Assembly: GCA_946222005.1 (NCBI GenBank)
Contig: CAMIHP010000005.1
Location: 26,218-90,217 of the forward strand
From: an uncultured Candidatus Saccharibacteria bacterium
GTDB taxonomy: Bacteria; Patescibacteriota; Saccharimonadia; Saccharimonadales; Saccharimonadaceae
Length of the DNA: 64,000 nucleotides
Reading direction: 5' to 3'
Shown here: piece after piece, positions 16,810-25,760 of the stretch
Layout of the letters: every line of letters begins with the position of its first letter
How positions within the stretch are numbered: position 1 is the stretch's first letter
The notes under the pieces: model-generated
What the model was told of the DNA's origin: nothing
Databases searched by the model: none
The model's input: the letters and a program-made list of their open reading frames with translations, nothing else
Program-made: the position numbers and the translations under genes

Positions 16810-18585
16810 TTAAATGCTGCCTACGCGCTGTTTGCGTAACTCTCGTCGAGAACGTCCAGTGATTTCTGCTAGCGTTGCCAGCTGGTGCTGCTTGTCACAA
16901 ACACCGATCAGCATGATCAATTCGTGCACCTGCATTGCTGTGAGTTGCTCACGCACACTCGCAAGTCTATTGTCCATCTGGTTAACGCGTAGGTTCGATA
17001 TGTAGACACGCATCACATTGTGTTTCGCGTCCTTACTGTAAATCACAGGGTGCGGGTAAGTCGATTCGCCGTTTTTATCAACGCTTGAGAATTTACCAGC
17101 ATGAATTAAGCCACCATCCGACATAGCCACCTGAGCATAGTGTGTGAGACGTTGCTGTACATTTGGTGCTATATAACCCCATGCAGTTGATTGATAACCA
17201 TCCATCCGACGCTCAATTTCTTGCAGTGCTTTGCTACGGCAATCGATCACAAGCGCCCCAGGTACGTTATCGACAACAACTTTACAACTCACCGTACTAT
17301 CACGACCGTCCACCTCAAGCCACGGTACAAGCTTGTGCGGCAAGGGAAGGTAATCAAGCGACACACGTTCGGTTTCTGCACGAAGGCGTAGTGGTTCTAA
17401 TACTGGCAGCGACGTGACATTATCTGGCTGATTCGACTTGTTAGGTAGCAGGCCTACTGAGCCTTCCATGCTGCGTCGTTTATTGCTAGATATATTTGGC
17501 AAATCGTGGGTTGCTAGCTGGTCAGCTGTCGGTTGGTACGCTACTAATGCATTGGCTAGCCGCTCAGCCGCCTCAGCAATGATCTGTTCCGTTTGCATAT
17601 CAATTAACTGACGATCAGCGTGCTGTGCACTCTTTGGCCAGAGGCGATCAACCAAGCGCTGTGCTATATCATGAGTTATTGCCTTATCCGATCGATCAAA
17701 CCATTGTAAGAGTGCAATTTGCGTCTGGCTAATTTGTGGTACATGCTCTGTGAGATAGTGGCAGAAGGACAGTAATGTATTAGCCGGTACCGTTGTATGT
17801 TCCTCGTCTCGCGATTGTTCAAGCTGCCGAGCTTGCGCAACTAACGCTGTATGTTCTGTTTGTAATGCATCAAGATGTTGACTCTCCGGTTTACAGATTG
17901 CAATTTCGTCATCGTAGCATGGTTGCTGTGGCTCATCAAAGGCTATCTGTTCGCACTGTGCTACTGCCCAATCGACCGCCTCCTGAACTAACTTTTGGTA
18001 TATATCGTTAGCTGCCGATGGCAGTAGAGCTTTATCCTGCTGCCATTCAGTACGCTTTGGGATAACCGTATGGCACCAATCTGGCACCTGCACTATTCCG
18101 CCAGCCACAAACACAGCCTTAACGGCGCGCACGCTTCGCATCGCTAGCTTGTCGCGCTGCTTATTGATGTATTGCTGTGCACGTTCCGCTGCTGCCGGAT
18201 ATAACCGCATATTTGTTGTACGCCACGAGTTAGCTTCGCACAATAGTGCACGACGCACACAGTATTTGTACCTTTCACTTGTAAAGTGACACTGCCGAAG
18301 CGTATGCTCAGTATTTTGCATAGCTATAGCCGCCTCCTTATGCTGTTGCATTACAAGCGATAAGTGTTCAAGCACACCACCAAAGACTGTAAAACTCGCA
18401 TTGAGTGATGCTATATCTTCTTCTAATTGCCGTTCGTTCAGGCTCGGCTCACGCTCACTAGACGGCGTTTTACCAACACTGTCTGGTAGCGTTATGCTAA
18501 GCTCTTCTCCACTAGGGTTACGGTCTATGACAGACACTTGAAGTGATTCGGGTTCTCGTGGATAGCCAATCTGTTCATGCGACAT
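16810..18585 (-). CDS. Large orphan protein, 591 residues
   Basis: Cytoplasmic by appearance: no signal or membrane segment. Helical and charged, with Gln-rich stretches (ALQTEHTALVAQARQLEQS near 240-260). The middle contains KAITHDIAQRLVDRLWP. The part after about 400 looks like a folded α/β domain (VPWLEVDGRDSTVSCKVVVD, GALVIDCRSKALQEIERRMD). The C-terminal tail LAEITGRSRRELRKQRVG is basic, helix-turn-helix-like, and may bind nucleic acid. No family recognised. It has one of the few full -35/-10 promoters in the window and its own terminator, so it is a single-gene unit. Confidence 0.75.
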   Translation of the reverse strand: MSHEQIGYPREPESLQVSVIDRNPSGEELSITLPDSVGKTPSSEREPSLNERQLEEDIASLNASFTVFGGVLEHLSLVMQQHKEAAIAMQNTEHTLRQCHFTSERYKYCVRRALLCEANSWRTTNMRLYPAAAERAQQYINKQRDKLAMRSVRAVKAVFVAGGIVQVPDWCHTVIPKRTEWQQDKALLPSAANDIYQKLVQEAVDWAVAQCEQIAFDEPQQPCYDDEIAICKPESQHLDALQTEHTALVAQARQLEQSRDEEHTTVPANTLLSFCHYLTEHVPQISQTQIALLQWFDRSDKAITHDIAQRLVDRLWPKSAQHADRQLIDMQTEQIIAEAAERLANALVAYQPTADQLATHDLPNISSNKRRSMEGSVGLLPNKSNQPDNVTSLPVLEPLRLRAETERVSLDYLPLPHKLVPWLEVDGRDSTVSCKVVVDNVPGALVIDCRSKALQEIERRMDGYQSTAWGYIAPNVQQRLTHYAQVAMSDGGLIHAGKFSSVDKNGESTYPHPVIYSKDAKHNVMRVYISNLRVNQMDNRLASVREQLTAMQVHELIMLIGVCDKQHQLATLAEITGRSRRELRKQRVGSI

Positions 18586-18593
18586 GCCATAGT

Positions 18594-18622
18594 ATAATAC
18601 GCAAAAAATGATACTTTGTCAA
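18594..18622 (-). promoter_or_regulatory. Consensus promoter TTGACA-N17-TATTAT of the orphan gene
   Basis: -35 at 18617-18622 and -10 at 18594-18599 on the minus strand. The ATG at 18585 is eight bases after the -10, so the mRNA should be leaderless. Confidence 0.85.
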
Positions 18623-18685
18623 AAAATCTGCTATGTAATACATAGTACAGATCGGCTCTAAGTACTCTTCAGCAAGATAGCGCGT

Positions 18686-20308
18686 TTATATCACCCGCCC
18701 GACTTCCTCGAGCGTTGTCTCGCCGCGCAGGGCAGCAAGGACACCGATTTGCTCGAGGGTAAGCATGCCTTCGCGCTGAGCGGCTTTTTCGATGACGTCT
18801 GGGTGGACATCAGTAAAGTCACCGCGGATGAACTTCTGTATGCCTGGAGTGACGATAAGCTGCTCCATAATCACCATGCGGCCCTTGTAGCCAAACGGTG
18901 CATCATCGCTCGGTACTGGCCGCCAGAGCTTGAAGGTGTCGAGATCGGGATGCTCTACCTCCTCAGGAATATCAGCAAGGACTCGCTTGACATAGCTCCG
19001 CGTGGCATCATCTGGCTCATAGGCTTCCTTGGTCTCATCCACAAGGCGCCGCACTAAACGCTGCGCCACCACAAGGCGAATAGCACTGGCAAAAATCGGG
19101 TTCACACCAATCAGGTCGATCATCCGACTAAAGGCTGCACTACTACTATTGGCGTGAAAGCTCGACATCACTAAGTGGCCAGTAATCGACGCTTGAATGG
19201 CAGTACGCGCCGTATCGACATCGCGGATCTCACCCACCATCACGACATCTGGATCGAGACGGAGCACACTGCGCAAGCCCTCACCAAAGCTCCCACCGGC
19301 ATTGGTATTAATTGGGATTTGCGAGATACCAGCCAGGCCATATTCGATTGGATCCTCCAGAGTAATAATCTTGCGGTCGGTCGTGTTGAGGGCATTGAGC
19401 ATACTATAGAGCGTGGTAGACTTACCTGAGCCCGTTGGCCCAACCATCAGCACAAGGCCGCGCGGATGGCTGATGATTTCATCAATCTGCTGGCGCTGCT
19501 TAGGCGGAATACCCAGTAAATCAAGATTAAGCAAGCTTTCATCGAAATTAAAGAGACGCAGCACGGCATCCTGCCCATACATGGTCGGCACAGTCTCGAC
19601 ACGGATATTGAGCAAATGCGTCGCATTGCCATGCGTCACGTCCTTTTGGATGTGGCCAGACTGCGGCTCCATCGAAGCACTCGACACACCAGCACGGCTG
19701 GCGAGCTCACCCATGATCACGCGGTAGCGGCTGCGGCTGATCGTCGCTACGGGGTGGAGTGCACCATCGACACGGAGGCGAATCCGGATATCATGGCGTT
19801 CATTCTCGATATGGATGTCGCTCGCACCAAGCATATCCGCCTGGTTGATCAAGAAGTCGAAAACCTCCTCACTACTGACTCGCCCAAGCGTCTGGCTCAC
19901 CTCGGCAATGGTCTCGCTGTCGCCCGCTTTGGCAATCTTAATATCATCGTAGACGATCTTCTTTGGTGGGTCGAAGCGGTTCATCAGCACGCGGTAGGCA
20001 CTGAGACTAATCAGATAGAAATCGACAGGCAACCCCTGGTCTTGATAGGTACGCCGCGTCCGCTGGATAACGGACTGGGGTGTTTGTGTCGTAACAGCAA
20101 ACTGATATGATTCCTGCTCATTGCCATCAGTCAGCGGCAGCATATAGAGGTTGTGCATCTCCTCGATCGTCATTAGGTCGCGTGCTAGTGGCAGTGTCTC
20201 CTCGATGGGGCGCATATCAAGGTATTTGAGGCCAAGAATGCGCGAGCGTTGCTCGGTCGACGCCTCATCTTGCTGGCGACGACGCTGTTGGACTTCATCT
20301 TCATTCAT
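18686..20308 (-). CDS. Type IV pilus/type II secretion assembly ATPase (PilB/GspE family)
   Basis: 540 residues from the ATG at 20308, which follows TACACT by seven bases; the longer frame to 20428 has no support. The N-terminal half is variable. The ATPase core has ASDIHIENERHDIRIRLRVDG, Walker A GPTGSGKSTT, the Asp box ITLEDPIE, Walker B and His box (LRLDPDVVMVGEIRD, GHLVMSSFHANS) and AQRLVRRLV. The tetra-Cys zinc motif of many GspE proteins is missing. It powers pilin extrusion; the pilin gene at 34956-35369 is a likely substrate. Pili are used by Saccharibacteria for twitching and host attachment. Confidence 0.93.
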   Translation of the reverse strand: MNEDEVQQRRRQQDEASTEQRSRILGLKYLDMRPIEETLPLARDLMTIEEMHNLYMLPLTDGNEQESYQFAVTTQTPQSVIQRTRRTYQDQGLPVDFYLISLSAYRVLMNRFDPPKKIVYDDIKIAKAGDSETIAEVSQTLGRVSSEEVFDFLINQADMLGASDIHIENERHDIRIRLRVDGALHPVATISRSRYRVIMGELASRAGVSSASMEPQSGHIQKDVTHGNATHLLNIRVETVPTMYGQDAVLRLFNFDESLLNLDLLGIPPKQRQQIDEIISHPRGLVLMVGPTGSGKSTTLYSMLNALNTTDRKIITLEDPIEYGLAGISQIPINTNAGGSFGEGLRSVLRLDPDVVMVGEIRDVDTARTAIQASITGHLVMSSFHANSSSAAFSRMIDLIGVNPIFASAIRLVVAQRLVRRLVDETKEAYEPDDATRSYVKRVLADIPEEVEHPDLDTFKLWRPVPSDDAPFGYKGRMVIMEQLIVTPGIQKFIRGDFTDVHPDVIEKAAQREGMLTLEQIGVLAALRGETTLEEVGRVI

Positions 20309-20315
20309 CCTTCTT

Positions 20316-20324
20316 AGTGTAACA
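20316..20324 (-). promoter_or_regulatory. Extended -10 (TGTTACACT) of the pilus ATPase gene
   Basis: TACACT at 20316-20321 on the minus strand with TG ahead, seven bases from the ATG at 20308. Confidence 0.6.
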
Positions 20325-20368
20325 AAAAGCTCGTGGTAAATATAGAGGCAAGTCCAAAGCACTTCAGG

Positions 20369-20374
20369 TATAAT
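20369..20374 (+). promoter_or_regulatory. -10 box TATAAT of the SpoU methylase gene
   Basis: Seven bases before the ATG at 20382; leaderless. Confidence 0.65.
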
Positions 20375-20381
20375 ATATACT

Positions 20382-20918
20382 ATGCCAGAGATTATTGTTA
20401 TTGCACACAACATTCGCTCAACGCACAATGTCGGGGCGATCTTTCGTACCTGTGAAGGATTTGGTGTGCAGCGGCTTATCCTCAGTGGCTACACGCCCTA
20501 CCCCGATCTTTCCCTTCAGCCAGCCCCACCGCACTGTGCCTATCACCTTGAAGAGACAGTGCGAGCCGACCCACGTTTGCCGTACATCCGCGAGAAAATC
20601 ACCCAGCAGATTCACAAGACAGCGCTTGGTGCCGAAGCTCTTGTGCCGTTCGATTATCAGCCAGAGCTCGACCTAGAGCAGTTTGCCGGCTATCGTATCG
20701 TCGCGCTCGAGCAAGCTCCTACTTCTGTTTCTCTCCAGCAATATCAGCCACCAAGCAAGCTCGTCCTTTTGCTTGGCGAAGAAGTCCATGGTATTTCGGC
20801 CGAGACGCTTGCGCTCGTGGATGACATTATCGAGATTCCGATGCAAGGGCAGAAGGAGTCGTTTAACGTATCAGTCGCAACCGGTATTGCGCTCTATGCC
20901 CTCACGACTGTTGGATAG
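20382..20918 (+). CDS. SpoU/TrmH-family RNA 2'-O-methyltransferase
   Basis: 178 residues of the SPOUT fold. IAHNIRSTHNVGAIFRTCEGFGVQRLIL is the N-terminal SpoU motif 1; LLLGEEVHGIS and IEIPMQGQKESFNVSVATGI are motifs 2 and 3, forming the trefoil knot that binds S-adenosylmethionine. It methylates a ribose in tRNA or rRNA; which one cannot be told. Slightly longer than the TrmL type because of an insert at residues 55-100. It is divergent from the pilus ATPase gene with a 73-base shared promoter region. Confidence 0.9.
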   Translation: MPEIIVIAHNIRSTHNVGAIFRTCEGFGVQRLILSGYTPYPDLSLQPAPPHCAYHLEETVRADPRLPYIREKITQQIHKTALGAEALVPFDYQPELDLEQFAGYRIVALEQAPTSVSLQQYQPPSKLVLLLGEEVHGISAETLALVDDIIEIPMQGQKESFNVSVATGIALYALTTVG

Positions 20919-20945
20919 TTACAGTGTCATATGTACTCATTTTGT

Positions 20946-20974
20946 TTGCGTTGTGGCAAATATCGGGTTATACT
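20946..20974 (+). promoter_or_regulatory. Promoter TTGCGT-N17-TATACT ahead of a candidate RNA
   Basis: -35 at 20946-20951 and -10 at 20969-20974. No protein gene on the plus strand follows, which suggests that the product is RNA. Confidence 0.6.
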
Positions 20975-20980
20975 AGCAGC

Positions 20981-21165
20981 AGGTGGCACGACCAAGCCGC
21001 CGCACACAGCTTGCCTGTGCTTGAGCCTACCCTCGCTCGCCTTGCAAGTATCTGGCCTCGCGCCACCCTGGTCGTAGACGCAATTGTTCGAAGTTTCTTA
21101 TCTGACACGCGCAATCTGCAGACTCCCAGGGTGGCGCGAGTCACCCCCCGACGCGGGGACGGCAT
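20981..21165 (+). ncRNA. Candidate structured non-coding RNA
   Basis: About 185 bases between the SpoU gene and the end of dnaE with no credible frame. A perfect 15-bp inverted repeat (21058-21072 with 21127-21142) closes a 54-base loop. Upstream are short hairpins: GGTGGC/GCCGCC and CACAG/CTGTG. ACGACCA (20988-20994) can pair with TGGTCGT (21069-21075), which competes with the large stem, so two folds are possible. CCCC-GACGC-GGGG and ATTATTT lie at the 3' end. It does not match what I know of SRP, 6S, tmRNA or RNase P cores. It could also act on the minus strand as the dnaE 3' end. Confidence 0.45.
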
Positions 21166-24100
21166 TATTTAACAACAACGCAGTCTCTACCAAGGATTTG
21201 TGTAAGCTCGTCCTGCAATCGCTGCTGCGCGTCGACCCGGAATGGCAGGCGAATCGCCGACGTTTTGTCATCACCGAGCATCATAATAATGTCGTGCTGG
21301 CCTGGGTGCTGTGTACACAGCTGCTTAAACTTCGTGAGAGCAGCCATATCATCGGGGTTCTTGACGCGCACATAGACCGTTGGGAGTGTATCAAGCGGTT
21401 TGGGTGGCGGGGCGGCTGCTGACACTGATGCGGCCGCACGTGTCGATGCTCGCGCTGAGCGCTGGGTATTTTTTTGCGATGATGACCGGCGGCGTGGCAT
21501 AGCTGCTGGGCCGGTTGGTGTAGACATCGTGCGACCAGTTGCTTGATATTCAGCTAAGTCGGTATCAGTCACGACGGTGATTTCATTGGCAATTAGCTTT
21601 GCTTCATCGCCAAGGTTACCATCGCGATCGCGCGCGCTCACCTTGCCGCTGGCAGTGATTACCACATCTTGCTCCAGCTGGCCAGCAAGCTTCTCATACA
21701 GATTCGGGAAAATAATAATCTCACTCTCACCCGATTTGTCCTCAATTCCTACAAAGGCCATCTTGCTGCCCGACTTCGTCACAATCGTCCGCAAGCGCGT
21801 CACGAGGCCACCGATCGTCACTGTCTGGCCGTCGATCTGTGGTGAGACATTACGCAGCGGCACGGTCTGCTCAGCAAAGAATGTATCGTAATGGTCGAGC
21901 GGGTGCGCACTAATGTAGAGGCCAATCAGCTCGCGCTCCCACATCAGGCGCTCTTTGTCAGTGTGTTTGACGGGTGCTGGCTTAAGCTCAATCGACGGCA
22001 TGACCTCTGTAGAGCTATCGGCTAGGCTACCGAAGAGGTCAGTCTGGCCGCTCAGTGCTTCCTTTTGTAATTTACTGGCAAAAGCAAGGACATTCTCAAG
22101 ATTAAAGAGGAGGTCGGAACGGTCGCCCAGCGCATCAAAGCCACCCGACTTAATGAGCGACTCCCAAACCCGCTTATTACACTTGCTCGTCGAAACACGC
22201 TTGGCAAAGTCCTCCACCGTAGCAAACTTCCCATCGCGGTCACGCATTTTGACGATCTCTTCCACTGCGCCCACGCCAACGCCCTTCACTGCTGCCATAC
22301 CAAAGCGAATCTGCTTCTTGCCCGGCACCACCGCAAATTCTTCGTACGATTCATTCACATCAGGGTTAAGCACCGTCAGGCCCATATGCTTGCACTCGGT
22401 GATCTCAATCGCTAGTCGGTCGACGTCATCGTGGTCACTCGTCATCAAGGCTGCCATAAAGGCATCGGGGTAGTGCGCCTTGAGATATGCCGTCCAGTAG
22501 GCGATGAGCCCGTAGCACGCCGCGTGGCTTTTGTTAAAGCAGTAGTTGGCAAACTCCTCCAGCTGCGTCCAAAACGTCTCGGCCATCTCACGCGTCGCTC
22601 CACCGACCTTCACTGCTCCTTCGACAAACTCCGGCTTGACCTTCTTCATCAGGTCGATCTTTTTCTTACCAACGGCCTTACGTAGGGTGTCGGCCTGCCC
22701 ACCAGTAAAGCCGCACCACTCCTTGGAGATCTGCATAAACTGCTCTTGATAGACCAAAATACCATACGTGTTCTCAAGTGAGCTCTTCATCCCCGGGTGA
22801 AGGTAGGTGATCTCCTCCTCACCATGCTTGCGCCGAATAAAACTATCGATAAACTGCATTGGTCCAGGCCGATACAGCGCCACCATAGCGATGATATCCT
22901 CAAAGTGTGACGGCTTGAGGGCGCGCAAATAACGCTTCATCCCAGCCGACTCAAGCTGGAATACCCCTGTTGTATCACCCCGCTGAAAGAGCTTGTATGT
23001 TGCTTCGTCATCAAGTGGTAACGTGGAGAGGTCGATCGTATCGCCATAGACTTTGCGGATGATCCGCATTGCATTATTAATAATCGATAGGTTCGATAGG
23101 CCAAGGAAGTCCATCTTGAGCAAGCCAAGATCCTCCACCTCACCCATCGGGAACTGCGTCGCCACGACGCCTTTCTGGGCTTGCTCCAGCGGAATGTATT
23201 TGACGAGCTCGTCGGGCGCAATCACCACACCACACGCGTGCACCCCATGGCTGCGAATTGTCCCCTCTAACTGAATGGCATAATCAAAAACTTGCTTGGC
23301 AGTTGGGTTGGTCTCGTACTCATGCTTGAGGTCGGGGTCTTCTTTGGTGCTAACTGCCAGCGGAATGTGCCGCCCCTGGGCGGGTGGTGGCACCATCTTA
23401 GCTAGGCGGTCACTTTCAGCATACGGCACCTCCAACACACGTGCGACATCACGCACCGCCGCCCGGGCCGCCATCTTACCAAAGGTGACAATATTACTGA
23501 CGTGGTCGTGACCATATTTATTTGCACAGTAGTCGATTACCTCATCGCGCCGCGTATCCTGGATGTCGACATCGATATCAGGCATGCTAATGCGATCGGG
23601 GTTCAGAAACCGCTCAAAGAGTAGACCGTACTTGAGCGGGTCAAGATCAGTGATATTAAGCGCATACGCAATGATCGACCCTGCGGCACTACCTCGACCT
23701 GGCCCAAAGACAATCCCCTGGCTCTTACCCCAGTTAATGAAGTCCTGGACGATCAAAAAGTACCCCTCATATCCCATGCTTGCCATAACGCCCAGCTCCA
23801 TCTTGGCCCGCTCGCGCACGTCATCAGCCAAGGTAGGGATGATCTGCTCGGGAAGCTGATCGGCAGTATCTTCGGGTGTTGCGCCATTGTAGCGCTGGGC
23901 TAGGCCACGATACACCAGCTTGTGCAGGTAGCTATGTTCACTCGTCTCGCCCTCAGGTAATGGGTATTTTGGGATAAGGATCTTACCCAGCTCGATATCA
24001 ACATTGCAGCGGTCGGCAATCTGCTTGGTGTTGGTGATGGCCTCGGGTAGCTCTCTGCCCCAGCGAGCAATGATATCGCGCGGGTCAGTCAGATGGAGCT

Positions 24101-24872
24101 CGAAGTCTTTCAGGCTCATCCGCTTTTCGTCACTCAAGAATGAGCCCGTCCCCACGCAGAGCAATATCTCATGCGCGTCTTGAAAGTCGTGCGTCAAATA
24201 GTGACCATCACACGTCACAACCAGAGGGATGTCCAGCTCCTCAGCCATACGGCGCAGACCATCGTTAATCTTCGCCTGCACATCCCAGTGCGTATTAGAC
24301 TCGGGATGGCCATGGTCTTGCAATTCCAGATAGTAGCGGTCGCCAAAGACACGCTTATACCACTGAGCGATCTCGACTGCCTTGGCATAGTCGTCATAAC
24401 GCAGTGCCTCACCAATCTCACCACTTGCACAGCCGCTTAGGACAATCAGCCCTTCATTGAGCTCCTCGAGGAGGTCATGGTCGATCCGCGGCTTATAGTA
24501 CATCCCCTCTAGGTTTGCCTTCGTACTGAGTCGCATCAGGTTATGGTACCCCTGATTATTCATTGCAATGATCGTTAGGTGGTAGCGCATTTTATCCTTG
24601 GCGGGGTCACGGTCGAAGCGCGAGCGAGCGGCAACGTACGCTTCAATGCCAAGGATCGGCTTGATGCCCGCCGCTTTGGCTGTCTTGTAATAGTCAAGCA
24701 CCCCACTCATTGTCCCATGGTCGGTAATGGCTGCTGCTGCCATGCCATAATCCTTAACAGTACTGACAAGGTCACCAATTTTCGTCAAGCCATCAAGTAG
24801 CGAATGATGAGTGTGGTTGTGCAGGTGAACAAAATCCGATGGTTGCAAAGCTGATGATGAGTGAGAGGTCAT
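21165..24872 (-). CDS. dnaE: DNA polymerase III alpha subunit
   Basis: 1235 residues, the replicative polymerase of the DnaE1 type. PHP domain at the N-terminus (HLHNHTHHSLLDGLTKIGDL); catalytic palm with GPGRGSAAGS and PDIDVDIQDTRRDEVIDY holding the metal-binding Asp pair; then HhH, β-clamp binding and OB domains (TIGGLVTRLRTIVTKSG) and a low-complexity Ala/Ser/Arg-rich linker near 1150 before a C-terminal domain. The first His motif is HxHNHTHHS, close to the metal-binding consensus, so PHP proofreading activity is possible. TATACT lies eight bases before the ATG, with TGC ahead: leaderless. Confidence 0.97.
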   Translation of the reverse strand: MTSHSSSALQPSDFVHLHNHTHHSLLDGLTKIGDLVSTVKDYGMAAAAITDHGTMSGVLDYYKTAKAAGIKPILGIEAYVAARSRFDRDPAKDKMRYHLTIIAMNNQGYHNLMRLSTKANLEGMYYKPRIDHDLLEELNEGLIVLSGCASGEIGEALRYDDYAKAVEIAQWYKRVFGDRYYLELQDHGHPESNTHWDVQAKINDGLRRMAEELDIPLVVTCDGHYLTHDFQDAHEILLCVGTGSFLSDEKRMSLKDFELHLTDPRDIIARWGRELPEAITNTKQIADRCNVDIELGKILIPKYPLPEGETSEHSYLHKLVYRGLAQRYNGATPEDTADQLPEQIIPTLADDVRERAKMELGVMASMGYEGYFLIVQDFINWGKSQGIVFGPGRGSAAGSIIAYALNITDLDPLKYGLLFERFLNPDRISMPDIDVDIQDTRRDEVIDYCANKYGHDHVSNIVTFGKMAARAAVRDVARVLEVPYAESDRLAKMVPPPAQGRHIPLAVSTKEDPDLKHEYETNPTAKQVFDYAIQLEGTIRSHGVHACGVVIAPDELVKYIPLEQAQKGVVATQFPMGEVEDLGLLKMDFLGLSNLSIINNAMRIIRKVYGDTIDLSTLPLDDEATYKLFQRGDTTGVFQLESAGMKRYLRALKPSHFEDIIAMVALYRPGPMQFIDSFIRRKHGEEEITYLHPGMKSSLENTYGILVYQEQFMQISKEWCGFTGGQADTLRKAVGKKKIDLMKKVKPEFVEGAVKVGGATREMAETFWTQLEEFANYCFNKSHAACYGLIAYWTAYLKAHYPDAFMAALMTSDHDDVDRLAIEITECKHMGLTVLNPDVNESYEEFAVVPGKKQIRFGMAAVKGVGVGAVEEIVKMRDRDGKFATVEDFAKRVSTSKCNKRVWESLIKSGGFDALGDRSDLLFNLENVLAFASKLQKEALSGQTDLFGSLADSSTEVMPSIELKPAPVKHTDKERLMWERELIGLYISAHPLDHYDTFFAEQTVPLRNVSPQIDGQTVTIGGLVTRLRTIVTKSGSKMAFVGIEDKSGESEIIIFPNLYEKLAGQLEQDVVITASGKVSARDRDGNLGDEAKLIANEITVVTDTDLAEYQATGRTMSTPTGPAAMPRRRSSSQKNTQRSARASTRAAASVSAAAPPPKPLDTLPTVYVRVKNPDDMAALTKFKQLCTQHPGQHDIIMMLGDDKTSAIRLPFRVDAQQRLQDELTQILGRDCVVVK

Positions 24873-24880
24873 ACCTACCT

Positions 24881-24889
24881 AGTATAGCA
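24881..24889 (-). promoter_or_regulatory. Extended -10 (TGCTATACT) of dnaE
   Basis: TATACT at 24881-24886 on the minus strand, eight bases from the ATG at 24872. Confidence 0.7.
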
Positions 24890-25009
24890 AATGAACGAGT
24901 GATAAGGCCAACACTCCAATCGTTGTGATTAGCAAAAATAAACTCAACTACTCTCGCGTTGCGTACGCCAGTCGTTCATCACTCCATCTAGTAGAGTGTG
25001 ATGATCTAC

Positions 25010-25036
25010 TGCAGAATAAATGGGGTCTTGCCCCAT
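25010..25036 (-). terminator. Terminator after the DUF5665-like gene
   Basis: ATGGGG/CCCCAT stem (25020-25036) with a 5-base loop, then TTTATTCT on the minus strand. Confidence 0.7.
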
Positions 25037-25044
25037 ATAGCATA

Positions 25045-25395
25045 TTAGTGCCGCGCGTTCATCACCTTAATAACACTATCAATGAAGTCTGCCAAGCCTG
25101 GCACCAAGAGACCAATAGCATTGAGCAGCCAAACAAACAGCGCCACAAGAATCGTCCCACCAAGCACGCTTCCGAGGCCAAAAAATATCCCGCGGATGAA
25201 GTTCATTTTGTAGACTTCTGCGCGGCTTCGATGAAAATCGTAAAATAAATCCTCGAGGGTAGCCTTGCGTGCATCGGTCTCGTTGGCTTTTTTGACCTGC
25301 CGTGTAAGCTCGGCAACTGGCCCAGGATGATCATGCCTCTCACAAGTCGCCGACTTGTCTGATGGGCGCTGTGACGGTAGTGATTGCTCTGTCAT
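25045..25395 (-). CDS. DUF5665-like single-pass membrane protein
   Basis: 116 residues: a polar N-terminus with a short helix (VAELTRQVKKANETDARK), then LEDLFYDFHRSRAEVYKMNFIRGIFFGLGSVLGGTI leading into a membrane segment (about 80-102). This arrangement matches the DUF5665 family, small envelope proteins of unknown function in Firmicutes and CPR bacteria. The ATG has no clear ribosome site; a large hairpin ends 11 bases upstream. It ends a run of small membrane proteins downstream of galU. Confidence 0.75.
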   Translation of the reverse strand: MTEQSLPSQRPSDKSATCERHDHPGPVAELTRQVKKANETDARKATLEDLFYDFHRSRAEVYKMNFIRGIFFGLGSVLGGTILVALFVWLLNAIGLLVPGLADFIDSVIKVMNARH

Positions 25396-25406
25396 AATAA
25401 TTGCAA

Positions 25407-25451
25407 GGGTGCGGCGAGCTTGCTCCCCCTAGGAGGATACTCGCCGTACCC
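25407..25451 (-). promoter_or_regulatory. Large hairpin immediately upstream of the DUF5665-like gene
   Basis: A 12-bp stem (25407-25418 with 25440-25451, one G-T pair) and a 21-base loop holding an inner CTCC/GGAG helix. It begins 17 bases after the ytxH stop and leaves TTGCAATTATT before the ATG. It could be an attenuator, a processing site or a translational block. Confidence 0.6.
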
Positions 25452-25467
25452 ATTTGTAGCCTACAGG

Positions 25468-25746
25468 CTACTTTTTACCCTTCGCAAACTCGTCGCGAGC
25501 ACTGCGCAAAGCACGGTCACTGCGGTCGTGCAGGTCGCGAGCAGCATCACGTGCTTCATAGTACACCTTCTCGCCCTTAGCGCGCAATTCGTCACCCTTT
25601 GTAGCGGCGTCTTGCTTGAGCTCATGCGCTTTTTTCTTGAGGTCGGTTCGTGTTTCTTTACCCGACTTTGGTGCCGTCAAGAGCCCAGCTACCACGCCAG
25701 CAGCAGCACCGAGGACTGCACCAAGGACAAATTTACCTTTCGACAT
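25468..25746 (-). CDS. YtxH-domain small membrane-associated protein
   Basis: 92 residues. KFVLGAVLGAAAGVVAGLLT is a Gly/Ala-rich membrane helix and APKSGKETRTDLKKKA is the YtxH signature, followed by a long charged amphipathic helix (to the Lys-rich C-terminus). YtxH proteins are general-stress associated in Bacillus; their biochemical role is unknown. GGAG stands before the ATG. It follows the 84-residue membrane protein by 14 bases, so they are one operon. Confidence 0.88.
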   Translation of the reverse strand: MSKGKFVLGAVLGAAAGVVAGLLTAPKSGKETRTDLKKKAHELKQDAATKGDELRAKGEKVYYEARDAARDLHDRSDRALRSARDEFAKGKK

Positions 25747-25760
25747 TCTTATATTCTCCT

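Noticed and set aside
20981..21165. SRP RNA, 6S RNA, tmRNA or RNase P RNA
   Set aside because: The SRP GGAAGGAAGCAGC core, tmRNA ends and tag frame, and RNase P conserved regions are not present; for 6S the 5' and 3' ends do not pair.
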